From positions 2,752,566 through 2,816,565 of the forward strand of contig NZ_CP120677.1 in assembly GCF_029537395.1 (NCBI RefSeq): a DNA stretch of 64,000 nt, read 5' to 3'. Shown piece after piece: positions 8,335-16,313 of this stretch. Both the position numbers and the translations under genes were made by a program. Source of the DNA: Tissierella sp. Yu-01. Its GTDB lineage: Bacteria > Bacillota > Clostridia > Tissierellales > Tissierellaceae. The notes under the pieces are model-generated. The model was not told the origin of the DNA. It ran no database searches and was given only the letters and a program-made list of their open reading frames with translations. Each line of letters starts with the position of its first letter. The stretch's first letter is position 1.

Positions 8335-9420
8335 TTGGATAGCTATGGTATTTTAATAACAAATAGTCAAAAATCAGCTTGTCCATTACAAAAGGTAAGA
8401 GTAGATGCAAAATTGGATATCGATATAGTTTATGTAAAAATAACTCAGGAATATTATTATAGTGGTGAATCTGATGCAGAAGCAATATATAAATTTCCAC
8501 TATTCCATAATGTAGAGGTAACAGATTTTAAAGTAAAATTAGGGTCGGAAGAAATAATAAAAGAATTAAAAGAAAAAGAAGAAGTATTTAAGCAATATGA
8601 AAAAGAAATCTTTCAAGTTTCTCTGGGAAATATCAAATCAAATGAAAAAATTACAATAGAAATGCAATATATGGAAGAACTAAAGATTTTAGGTGATATT
8701 AGGAGATTAGTTTTACCCTCAACTATAGCTCCAAAATATTTACCTTATGGATTTTCACCAAACATAGAAATAGAATATGGTAATACAAAAAATACCTTGG
8801 ATTTTAAATTACGAATATTAGATAAATATAGTGTAAAAGAAGTATCATCACCTTCTCATAAACTTGAATTTTCCTATGATAGCAATGATATCTTAATAGA
8901 ACTTTCTAAGGAAATAGAATATCTGGACAGGGACTTTATACTGAATATTAGTTATAATGCATTAACAAATAATTCACTATTGATAGGTAGAAGTACTATT
9001 GATAAAACTAAAGAGTTAATGTTAGAAATTGCAGAGAATCAAAATATAGATGGCTCAATAGGTGAAGTTAATAAAGGTGTAAACACCTCATATTTTATTA
9101 TTGCTATGCTTTTATATGATGAAGAAAATAAACCATATAGAAAGCAGATAAAGAAGGCTTTATCTTATCTATTAGATGAACATGAAAATGGATTAGAAGC
9201 ATATTTGGCAATGAAGCTAGCTTATGAAAATGATCTTTACTCTGAGATGAATATTGAAGATAGAATTGAAAGGATAGAGAAAGTTGATGGTAAAGGAAAT
9301 CTGAAATATCTATATGGAGTATTAAACAGAAATATCCAGGAATTTACTCATATAACCATTGGCAATAAGTTAGAAACAAAGGATTTTATAACATATTTAT
9401 TTGAAAAAATTCATAATTAA
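8335..9420 (+). CDS. VIT-domain protein without a von Willebrand A domain
   Basis: 361 aa. TTG start with AGGAGGAG upstream. Residues 10-120 match the vault/inter-alpha-trypsin (VIT) domain: VDIVYVKITQEYYYSG, AIYKFPLFHNVEVTDFKVK and the long charged stretch KELKEKEEVFKQYEKEIFQVSLGNI with E-K-I-T-I-E-M-Q-Y. In most bacterial VIT proteins a vWA domain follows. Here the C-terminal half is a different helical region (LMLEIAENQNIDGSIGEV...) with no MIDAS motif. No signal peptide. Function unknown; co-transcribed with the MerR gene. Confidence 0.65.
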   Translation: MDSYGILITNSQKSACPLQKVRVDAKLDIDIVYVKITQEYYYSGESDAEAIYKFPLFHNVEVTDFKVKLGSEEIIKELKEKEEVFKQYEKEIFQVSLGNIKSNEKITIEMQYMEELKILGDIRRLVLPSTIAPKYLPYGFSPNIEIEYGNTKNTLDFKLRILDKYSVKEVSSPSHKLEFSYDSNDILIELSKEIEYLDRDFILNISYNALTNNSLLIGRSTIDKTKELMLEIAENQNIDGSIGEVNKGVNTSYFIIAMLLYDEENKPYRKQIKKALSYLLDEHENGLEAYLAMKLAYENDLYSEMNIEDRIERIEKVDGKGNLKYLYGVLNRNIQEFTHITIGNKLETKDFITYLFEKIHN

Positions 9421-9468
9421 CATTAAATAGTTACATGATACATGTTTTTATTAATGTTAATGTTAATT
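9415..9468. other. 12-bp perfect inverted repeat overlapping the VIT gene stop
   Basis: AATTAACATTAA (9415-9426) and TTAATGTTAATT (9457-9468) flank a loop with an inner ACATG/CATGT pair. There is no T-run, so terminator activity is uncertain; stems this AT-rich are weak. Confidence 0.3.
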
Positions 9469-9493
9469 CAAAGTAAAATATTATTTTAAGCTC

Positions 9494-9521
9494 TTGACTT
9501 TAAAAAAATATATGTTAATAT
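9494..9521 (+). promoter_or_regulatory. Promoter of the purine operon
   Basis: TTGACT (9494-9499), 16-base spacer, TAATAT (9516-9521), about 20 bases before the guanine aptamer. Placement directly upstream of the riboswitch leader supports it. Confidence 0.55.
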
Positions 9522-9541
9522 CGAAGTAACAAACAAATATT

Positions 9542-9611
9542 AGCTCATATAAATCCCATAATATGGTTGGGATGTTTCTATTAAATGACCGATAATCATT
9601 TAACTATGAGC
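9542..9611 (+). promoter_or_regulatory. Guanine-class purine riboswitch aptamer
   Basis: P1 GCTCATA / TATGAGC encloses TAAATCCC...GGGATGTTTCTA and a second arm ATGACC..ATCATT, the conserved purine-aptamer core. The base just before the 3' P1 strand in AACTATGAG is C, the position that pairs with ligand, which by the known rule means guanine/hypoxanthine rather than adenine. It is the first half of a tandem leader: the PRPP aptamer follows after 1-2 bases. Expected effect: high guanine lowers operon expression. Confidence 0.88.
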
Positions 9612-9612
9612 G

Positions 9613-9696
9613 GAAGTGTGCCTAGGGTTCCGGGGTTTAAAGCTTGCTGGTCCAAGCGGCACAGATACTATTTTAGTATTACACCGAAGGGATAAA
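9613..9696 (+). promoter_or_regulatory. PRPP riboswitch aptamer (ykkC class, subtype 2b)
   Basis: The ykkC-class signatures CTAGGGTTCCG and GCTGGTCCAAGCGG are both present, with the closing segments TACACCGAAGGGAT. The ykkC class has guanidine, ppGpp and PRPP subtypes. Location in front of purC and directly after a guanine aptamer identifies PRPP. By family knowledge PRPP binding favours read-through, so together with the guanine aptamer this forms a two-input control. Confidence 0.85.
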
Positions 9697-9749
9697 AGCC
9701 CAGTCGGGTAGGTTTCGCTCACCTACCCGACTGGGCTATATTTGTTTTT
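9697..9749 (+). terminator. Riboswitch-controlled terminator before purC
   Basis: A perfect 17-bp stem AGCCCAGTCGGGTAGGT / ACCTACCCGACTGGGCT (9697-9713, 9721-9737) with loop TTCGCTC, then ATATTTGTTTTT. It is unusually G+C rich and stable for this genome. Confidence 0.9.
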
Positions 9750-9790
9750 GAAAAGGGTATAATACAAAAAACATTTAAAGGAGCGAAAAT

Positions 9791-10474
9791 ATGAAACTTT
9801 TGTACACAGGCAAAACTAAGGATGTATATGCATTAGAAGATGGTAATTGTCTACTTAAGTTCAAAGATGATGTTACTGGAGAAGATGGCGTATTTGACCC
9901 AGGAGCCAATACTGTGGGACTTAGTATAGATGGTATAGGAAAATCAGGTTTAAAATTGACTAAATATTTTTTCGAAAAATTAAATGATATAGGTATCCCA
10001 ACACATTATGTAAGTTCAGATATAGAAAATGCAACAATGACAGTATTACCTGCTAAGATGTTTGGAAAAGGTGTAGAAGTTATTTGCCGTTATAGAGCGG
10101 TTGGTAGCTTTCTAAGAAGATATGGATTGTATGCAAAAGAAGGGCAGAGATTGGATGCATATGTAGAAGTAACTTTAAAAGATGACTTTAGGAATGATCC
10201 ATTAATTACAGATGAAGCCTTAGAAATGCTGGATATAATGACAAAGGAAGAATATAAAGTTTTAGTAGATCTTACTAAGAAAATTGGAAGTGTGATTAAG
10301 GAAGAGTTAGAAAAGAATGACTTGGAATTATATGATATAAAATTTGAATTCGGAAGAGTGGGAGAAGATAATCATATAGCTCTTATAGATGAAATATCAG
10401 GTGGAAATATGAGAGCCTATAAAGATGGATCATATGTTGAGCCACTTAAATTGGAAAAATTAATGTTGGATTAA
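9791..10474 (+). CDS. purC: Phosphoribosylaminoimidazole-succinocarboxamide synthase
   Basis: 227 aa, close to the usual length. SAICAR synthetase ligates aspartate to CAIR with ATP in step 8 of purine synthesis. N-terminal YTGKTKDVYALEDGNCLLKF is the ATP-binding hairpin (usually GK-TK-x-Y). GGNMRAYKDGS near residue 210 stands where the family usually has SPD-x-x-R(F/L)W, so the C-terminal end is somewhat divergent. Core motifs EVICRYRAVGSFLRRYG and LYDIKFEFGR are present. First gene of the operon, between two riboswitch-terminators; RBS AAAGGAGCG. Confidence 0.9.
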   Translation: MKLLYTGKTKDVYALEDGNCLLKFKDDVTGEDGVFDPGANTVGLSIDGIGKSGLKLTKYFFEKLNDIGIPTHYVSSDIENATMTVLPAKMFGKGVEVICRYRAVGSFLRRYGLYAKEGQRLDAYVEVTLKDDFRNDPLITDEALEMLDIMTKEEYKVLVDLTKKIGSVIKEELEKNDLELYDIKFEFGRVGEDNHIALIDEISGGNMRAYKDGSYVEPLKLEKLMLD

Positions 10475-10489
10475 TATTTTAATAATATA

Positions 10490-10521
10490 TTTATAAAAAT
10501 CCCATAATAAGGTTGGGATGG
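10490..10521 (+). other. Remnant of a guanine aptamer
   Basis: TTTATAAAAATCCCATAATA and the following AGGTTGGGATG repeat the P1-P2 part of the guanine aptamer at 9546-9574. The rest of that aptamer (J2/3, P3 and the 3' P1 strand, about 40 bases) is missing, and sequence similarity resumes at the GAAAGTGT that opens the PRPP aptamer. It should no longer bind a purine. Confidence 0.7.
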
Positions 10522-10524
10522 ATG

Positions 10525-10607
10525 AAAGTGTACCTAGGGTTCCGAAGTTTAAGCTTGCTGGTCCGAGCGGTACAGATACTATTATGGTATTACACCGTAG
10601 GGATAAA
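10525..10607 (+). promoter_or_regulatory. Second PRPP riboswitch aptamer, between purC and purL
   Basis: Near-identical to the aptamer at 9613: CTAGGGTTCCG, GCTTGCTGGTCCGAGCGG, ACAGATACTATTATGGTATT and TACACCGTAGGGAT. Differences are mostly compensatory or in loops. It gives purL and everything after it a second PRPP-sensing checkpoint, without the guanine input. Confidence 0.85.
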
Positions 10608-10651
10608 AGCCCAGACGGGTAGGTTTCGATTACCTACCCGTCTGGGCTTTT
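10608..10651 (+). terminator. Riboswitch-controlled terminator before purL
   Basis: Perfect stem AGCCCAGACGGGTAGGT / ACCTACCCGTCTGGGCT (10608-10624, 10632-10648). The matching change A/T in both arms relative to the first terminator preserves pairing. The T-run is short (TTTT then AAATTT), so it may be leakier. Confidence 0.82.
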
Positions 10652-10670
10652 AAATTTAGAGGAGGATACA

Positions 10671-13600
10671 ATGGAGAATACAAGAGTTTTTATTGAAAAA
10701 AAAGAAGCATTTGATGTGGAAGCTAAAAATTATTTAAATGATTTTAGAAGCTATTTAAATATCTCCAATCTAGAAAAAGTGAGAGTAATAAATGTATATG
10801 ATATAAAAAGTTCAAATGAAATTGAGATTTTAGAAATTATAGAAAAGGTATTATATGAACCATATACTGATTTAAGACATAAAGAATTGACATTAAAGAA
10901 AAATGAAAAAGCGTTTAGAATTGAATCCCATAAGGGGCAATTTAATCAGAGAGAAGATTCAACTAATGAAATTATTAAGAAGTTTTTAAACTTAACTAAT
11001 ATAGAAGTAAAACACTCAAAAATAATTGTATTAAGCAATATAAATGATGAGGAACTAGAAAGAATCAAATCATATTATATTAACCCTATAGAGTACAAGG
11101 AAGTTGAGTTGAATAAAATTACTGATGATTTAAAAGACGAAACCGCAAAAGAAGTAGAAATAATTAATGGATTTATAAATATGTCAGAAGAAGAAATTGT
11201 GGATATAAAGGTACAAATTGGACTTGCTATGGATATGGAAGACCTACTATATTGTCAATCCTATTTCAAGACTGAAGATAGGGATCCAAGTATAGCTGAA
11301 TTGAAGGTAATAGATACTTACTGGTCAGATCACTGTAGACATACAACATTTATGACAGAGATCACTGATGTTCAAGTTGAGGATGGAAAGTATAGGGAAA
11401 CATTTGAAGAAGCTATAAAAGAATATTTAAAATCTAAGAAATTTGTTTATGAGGAAAATACAAGGGCTACATCTTTAATGGATTTAGCTACAATAAACAT
11501 GAAGGAAATTAAGAAAAAAGGATTACTTGATGATAAGGAAGATACGGATGAGGTAAATGCTGCAAGTATTGAAATTGATGTTGATGTTAATGGTAAAAAT
11601 GAAAGATATCTTTTGATGTTTAAAAATGAGACCCATAATCACCCAACTGAGATGGAGCCCTTCGGAGGAGCTGCTACTTGTTTAGGTGGTGGTATAAGAG
11701 ATCCACTATCAGGAAGAGCATATGTATATCAGGCAATGAGAATTACAGGTTCAGCTGATCCAAGACAAAAGTTTGAAGATACATTGACGGGTAAATTACC
11801 ACAACGAAAAATAACTCAGACTGCTATGGAAGGATATAGCTCATACGGGAATCAAATTGGAGCAACTTCAGGATATATAAAGGAATTTTATGATGAGGGT
11901 TTTGTGGCGAAGAGATTGGAATTAGGTGCTTTAGTTGCAGCTGCTCCTAAGGACTGGGTTGTAAGAGGTGACTCTGAACCTACAGATTTAATATTACTTG
12001 TTGGTGGAAGAACTGGAAGAGATGGCCTAGGTGCAGCAGTTGGTTCCTCAAAAGTGCAAACGGAAAAATCTTTAGAAAAATCAGGAGCAGAGGTTCAAAA
12101 AGGGAATCCAATACTTGAAAGAAAAATTGTAAGGTTATTTAGAAACCCAAAGGCAACAAAGCTAATAAAGAAGTGCAATGACTTTGGAGCTGGTGGAGTT
12201 GCAGTTGCAGTGGGAGAGCTTGCTGATAGTTTATATATAGATTTAGATAAAGTACCACTAAAATATGAAGGACTTGACGGGGCTGAAATCGCACTAGCAG
12301 AATCACAGGAGCGAATGGCAGTGGTCATAGATAAAGAAAACTTAGAAAAATTTATGAGCCTCGTAGAATCTGAAGACTTAGAGGGAACTGTAATTGCAGA
12401 AGTTACAGATAATAACAGACTTCAAATGGTATGGAAAGGTGAAAAGATCATTGATATAGATAGAAGCTTTCTAGATACAAATGGAATAAGAAAAAAAGCT
12501 AAAGTAAATGTATCTATGCCAAATAATGAAATGTATTTAAGGAATGATCCTAGTCACGTGATCAATAAGGGATTAAAAGAAGCATTTGTTGAAAATATGA
12601 AGGACTTAAATATTGCTTCACAAAAAGGCCTAGTTGAAGGGTTTGATAACACAATTGGTTCAGGAACTGTATTGATGCAATTTGGTGGTAAACAAATGGT
12701 GACTCCACAAGAAGGTATGGTAGCAAAGATTCCTGTTCCAGAAGGAGTAACAAATACATGCTCTATTATGACCTGTGGATATGACCCTAAGATGGCTAAA
12801 TGGAGCACATTCCATGGTGGATATTATGCAGTTATAGAGTCCATTGCCAAAATTGTAGCTCTAGGAGGAGACTATAGAAAGATAAGACTTACATTTCAAG
12901 AATATTTTGAGAGATTAGGTGATGATCCTAAAAAATGGGGTAAGCCATTTTCAAGTCTTCTAGGTGCATTTTTAGTCCAAAAAAACTTAAGTATACCAAG
13001 TATTGGTGGGAAAGATAGTATGAGTGGTAGTTTCGGAGATTTAAATGTACCACCTTCACTACTTAGTTTTGCAGTTACACATGATAAAGTAGGTAATATC
13101 ATTTCAAAGGAGTTTAAAGAAGTAGACTCAAATATTGTAATGATCAATTTACACATAGATGGCAAAGGCCTAATTGACTTTGAACAGTTGAAGAAAAACT
13201 ATATAAGAATAAAAGAATTAGCGGATAAAAAAGAAATATTATCAAGCTCAAGTATTACCTTTGGTGGAATAGCAAGAAGTATAGCTGAAATGGCATTGGG
13301 CAATAAGATAGGTTGTATAATTGAGGAATCAATATTAGACAATCTATATAAACCGCTTTATGGTTCCATAGTATTAGAAATAAATAATGCTAAAAATCTT
13401 GCTGAACTATTTGATGGCATAGATTATACCTTAGTAGGTAGAACTATAGCTGAAAGTCATATAAAGCTAAAGGATGAAATTATAGAGCTAGATCAGTTGT
13501 TAAGGAAATGGGAACAACCATTAAATGAAGTATTCCCTATTGAAAGAGAAGAAGTTAATGAAGAGATCAATCAGTATACAAAGAGAAATATAATTAGAAG

Positions 13601-14381
13601 TCAGAAATCAATAGTAAAACCAAGAGTTATAATACCGATTTTCACTGGAAATCACGGTGAATATGATATGGTTAGATGTTTTAAAGAAGTAGGCGCTGAT
13701 GTAGAAACCTTTGTTTTTAAAACTCTTACTAGAAGTGATTTAGAAGAATCCTATAAAGCATTAGCAGATAAAATAAAGAACTCTCAGATTCTTGGCTTAC
13801 CTCATGGTCAAATATATGGAGATGAGCCTGAAGCCGGTGGCAAGCTAATTAGCATTGTTTTCAATAATCCTTATGTTAAGGAATCTATCGAGGAGCTTTT
13901 AGAAATCCGAGATGGCCTTATTTTAGGAATTGGAGAAGGTGCAATAGGGTTAATTAAATCAGGATTGATACAAAGTGGCAAGATATCAAAAGGTGATAAC
14001 AATTCACCATTTGTTGTTGCTAATAATAATGGAAAGTTTACCTCTACAATGGTAGATGTAAAGGTAGTATCAAAACTATCACCATGGATGAATGAAATGG
14101 AATTAGGCCAGGTTTATACAGTTCCAATAGCTACAAAGGAAGGTAGAATTGTTCTAGGTGACAATGCAAATGCCTTAATAGATAATGGTCAAATTGCGAT
14201 TCAGTTTGCTTCAATAAATCCTACTGGCTCAGATATGGCAGTCGAATCATTAACAAGTCCTGATGGAAGAATTTTAGGAACTTTAACTTCCATAGATAGA
14301 GTAGGAGAAGGCATTTATAAAAACATTGAAGTTCAAGGAAAACACAGTATATTTGAATCAGGCGTAAAATACTTTATTTAG
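10671..14381 (+). CDS. purL: FGAM synthase, single-chain, with a catalytically degenerate glutaminase domain
   Basis: 1236 aa, the usual size of clostridial one-chain FGAM synthase (step 4, FGAR + NH3 + ATP). The synthetase part is intact: WSDHCRHTTF near 217-228, KNETHNHPTEMEPFGGAAT, FGAGGVAVAVGELADS, GGKDSMSGS. The C-terminal class I glutamine amidotransferase domain (about 985-1236) is recognisable but lacks the triad. The nucleophile elbow, normally GICNG, reads GIGEG (Gly1088 for Cys). The usual GHSER/PHPE segment after SPDGR-ILG reads TSIDR (Ser1207 for His, Asp1209 for Glu). LPGGF is changed to LPHGQ. It should not hydrolyse glutamine and probably takes free ammonia. No separate purQ or purS is in the operon. 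RBS GAGGAGG. Confidence 0.93.
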   Translation: MENTRVFIEKKEAFDVEAKNYLNDFRSYLNISNLEKVRVINVYDIKSSNEIEILEIIEKVLYEPYTDLRHKELTLKKNEKAFRIESHKGQFNQREDSTNEIIKKFLNLTNIEVKHSKIIVLSNINDEELERIKSYYINPIEYKEVELNKITDDLKDETAKEVEIINGFINMSEEEIVDIKVQIGLAMDMEDLLYCQSYFKTEDRDPSIAELKVIDTYWSDHCRHTTFMTEITDVQVEDGKYRETFEEAIKEYLKSKKFVYEENTRATSLMDLATINMKEIKKKGLLDDKEDTDEVNAASIEIDVDVNGKNERYLLMFKNETHNHPTEMEPFGGAATCLGGGIRDPLSGRAYVYQAMRITGSADPRQKFEDTLTGKLPQRKITQTAMEGYSSYGNQIGATSGYIKEFYDEGFVAKRLELGALVAAAPKDWVVRGDSEPTDLILLVGGRTGRDGLGAAVGSSKVQTEKSLEKSGAEVQKGNPILERKIVRLFRNPKATKLIKKCNDFGAGGVAVAVGELADSLYIDLDKVPLKYEGLDGAEIALAESQERMAVVIDKENLEKFMSLVESEDLEGTVIAEVTDNNRLQMVWKGEKIIDIDRSFLDTNGIRKKAKVNVSMPNNEMYLRNDPSHVINKGLKEAFVENMKDLNIASQKGLVEGFDNTIGSGTVLMQFGGKQMVTPQEGMVAKIPVPEGVTNTCSIMTCGYDPKMAKWSTFHGGYYAVIESIAKIVALGGDYRKIRLTFQEYFERLGDDPKKWGKPFSSLLGAFLVQKNLSIPSIGGKDSMSGSFGDLNVPPSLLSFAVTHDKVGNIISKEFKEVDSNIVMINLHIDGKGLIDFEQLKKNYIRIKELADKKEILSSSSITFGGIARSIAEMALGNKIGCIIEESILDNLYKPLYGSIVLEINNAKNLAELFDGIDYTLVGRTIAESHIKLKDEIIELDQLLRKWEQPLNEVFPIEREEVNEEINQYTKRNIIRSQKSIVKPRVIIPIFTGNHGEYDMVRCFKEVGADVETFVFKTLTRSDLEESYKALADKIKNSQILGLPHGQIYGDEPEAGGKLISIVFNNPYVKESIEELLEIRDGLILGIGEGAIGLIKSGLIQSGKISKGDNNSPFVVANNNGKFTSTMVDVKVVSKLSPWMNEMELGQVYTVPIATKEGRIVLGDNANALIDNGQIAIQFASINPTGSDMAVESLTSPDGRILGTLTSIDRVGEGIYKNIEVQGKHSIFESGVKYFI

Positions 14382-14392
14382 GAGTGAAAAAC

Positions 14393-14872
14393 ATGAAAGT
14401 AAGTATAGTTATGGGAAGTATTTCAGATAAAGAAATTGGTAACAAGGTTATAAAGATATTGGAGAAGTTTGGAGTAGATTATGAGATAAGAGTCATTTCA
14501 GCTCATAGAAGTCCACATTTAGCAGCACAATTTGCAGAAAATGCTGAGTCAAATGGAACTGAAGTAATCATTGCAATAGCAGGAAAGGCTGCTCATTTAG
14601 CAGGGGTAATAGCTGGAATTACACCACTTCCTGTAATAGGTATTCCTGCTAAATCATCAACAATGGACGGACTTGATTCCCTTTTATCAGTAGTTCAAAT
14701 GCCTAAGGGAGTTCCAGTAGCCACAGTTGCAATAGATGGTGGAGAAAATGCTGGACTTTTGGCAGTACAGATATTGTCTGTTAAGTATCCATACTTAAGA
14801 GAAAAGTTTAAAGAGTATAAGAAGGAAATGGAAGAAGAAGTTATAAAAATGAATGATGAACTAAAGAATTAG
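14393..14872 (+). CDS. purE: N5-carboxyaminoimidazole ribonucleotide mutase
   Basis: 159 aa. PurE converts N5-CAIR to CAIR (class I) in the purine pathway. Hallmarks: VSIVMGSISDKEIGNKV at the N-terminus, the SAHRSPH loop near residue 43, and IAGKAAHLAGVIAGITPLPVIG. Start ATG at 14393 is preferred over GTG 14384, which overlaps the AGGAG site. The purL stop is 11 bases upstream. No purK is present in the window, so N5-CAIR formation, if used, is encoded elsewhere or bicarbonate chemistry is used. Confidence 0.93.
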   Translation: MKVSIVMGSISDKEIGNKVIKILEKFGVDYEIRVISAHRSPHLAAQFAENAESNGTEVIIAIAGKAAHLAGVIAGITPLPVIGIPAKSSTMDGLDSLLSVVQMPKGVPVATVAIDGGENAGLLAVQILSVKYPYLREKFKEYKKEMEEEVIKMNDELKN

Positions 14873-14883
14873 GGGGTACTACC

Positions 14884-16242
14884 TTGAGCGGAGTAGTTGG
14901 AATATATAGCGCTAAAAGTAATGATGTATCCCAACTTATCTATTATGGTCTTTATGCTCTTCAACATAGAGGCCAGGTAAGTTGTGGTATTGCTGTAAAT
15001 AACAACGGATATATAGATTATTATAAAGAGCTTGGACTTGTTCATGAAATTTTCTCAAAGGATAAATTAGAAAGACTAAGAGGAAATATAGGTATAGGTC
15101 ATGTAAGATATGCATCTTCCAATGAAGAGCAAAATCTTATAAATACACTGCCATTGGTAGCTGGATATAAAAGAGGAGCACTAGCCTTAACTCTTGATGG
15201 CACAGTAGTTAATTCTCAAAGTATCAAGGATGGTTTAGAGGATGCCGGAATTATATTCCAATCCAGTTTAGATGGAGAAGTTGTAGCCAATTTAATTGCC
15301 AGAAATCATAAGGATAATTTAGAAGAGGCCATAATAAAAACCTTAAATGAAATTGAAGGCTCCTATGGTCTGATTATGATGACCAGTGATAGATTAATAG
15401 GAGCGAGAGATCCTTTTGGATTAAAGCCTCTATCCATTGGGAAATTAGATAATGATTATTTACTAGCATCAGAAAGTTGTGCATTTGACACCATAGGTGC
15501 AGAGTTTGTCCGTGATGTAGAGCCTGGAGAAATTGTAGTTATAAATCATGAGGGAATAAGGACTATAAACAAAAATCCTAAGAAGAGAAGCCTTTGTTTA
15601 TTCGAATTAATATATTTTGCAAGACCAGATAGTTTATTAGACGGTAAGAGTATTTATCTATCAAGATTAGAAGCAGGAAGACAACTGGCAAGAGAGTCAG
15701 AGAATTATGCTGATATTGTAATTGGTGCCCCTGATTCTGGAATAGTATTTGCCATAGGATATGCTGAAGAATCAAAGATTCCTTATGCTGAAGGAATCAT
15801 TAAAAATAGATATGTTGGTAGAACATTCATACAACCAAGCCAAGATTTAAGAGAGCAAGGAGTTAAAATCAAATTAAATGTAGTTAAGGAAAACATAAAA
15901 GGAAAAAGAGTAATATTAGTTGATGACTCAATCGTGAGAGGTACGACTATTAAAAGAACTGTAGATATGCTAAAAAAAGCAGGAGCAAAAGAAGTTCATG
16001 TTAGAATTGCTTCTCCGCAGGTCATAAATCCATGTCATTTAGGTATGGATACACCAAGTAAGGAAAATTTAATTGCAGCTAAATTAAGTACAGAAGAAAT
16101 AAGAGAATTAATTGGCGCAGATTCACTAAATTATTTATCAATAGATGGACTTGTACAATCGGTAGGAGGTAATAACGGATTCTGTAAGGGATGTTTCAAT
16201 GGTGAATATGCTATCAAGCCATTTGTAAAAAAACAATTATGA
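14884..16242 (+). CDS. purF: Amidophosphoribosyltransferase with altered glutaminase site
   Basis: 452 aa. PurF makes phosphoribosylamine from PRPP, step 1. The transferase half is intact: PRPP loop ILVDDSIVRGTTIKRT, and Cys residues in RSLCLFE, NPCHLG and FCKGC that fit a [4Fe-4S] cluster as in Bacillus. The N-terminal Ntn glutaminase half is altered. The family starts CGV(V/F)GI after removal of Met or a propeptide; here it is Met-Ser-GVVGI, so Cys1 is Ser2. The oxyanion motif (H)NG reads LDG (Asp105 for Asn). The region after HVRY is also divergent. There is no upstream in-frame Cys. TTG start, GGGGG site. Probably ammonia-dependent. Confidence 0.92.
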   Translation: MSGVVGIYSAKSNDVSQLIYYGLYALQHRGQVSCGIAVNNNGYIDYYKELGLVHEIFSKDKLERLRGNIGIGHVRYASSNEEQNLINTLPLVAGYKRGALALTLDGTVVNSQSIKDGLEDAGIIFQSSLDGEVVANLIARNHKDNLEEAIIKTLNEIEGSYGLIMMTSDRLIGARDPFGLKPLSIGKLDNDYLLASESCAFDTIGAEFVRDVEPGEIVVINHEGIRTINKNPKKRSLCLFELIYFARPDSLLDGKSIYLSRLEAGRQLARESENYADIVIGAPDSGIVFAIGYAEESKIPYAEGIIKNRYVGRTFIQPSQDLREQGVKIKLNVVKENIKGKRVILVDDSIVRGTTIKRTVDMLKKAGAKEVHVRIASPQVINPCHLGMDTPSKENLIAAKLSTEEIRELIGADSLNYLSIDGLVQSVGGNNGFCKGCFNGEYAIKPFVKKQL

Positions 16243-16273
16243 TAACAGTGAACGGATTTCTATTATCATAATT
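16235..16273. repeat. Short palindromic repeat, copy 1 (overlaps purF stop)
   Basis: AATTATGATAACAG...CTATTATCATAATT stem with loop TGAACGGATTT. Its reverse complement matches the element at 19513 (ATGATAATAGAAA then CCGTTCACT), with nine bases missing. The two copies bracket purM-purN-purH. It may stabilise or process the mRNA. Confidence 0.6.
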
Positions 16274-16313
16274 TAATTATCAGAAAGCTATGAATTAATT
16301 AAGGAGGATATAA

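Noticed and set aside
14830-14884. Upstream PurF start that could supply the catalytic Cys
   Set aside because: The in-frame codons back through the purE end encode no Cys and no better start with a ribosome binding site.
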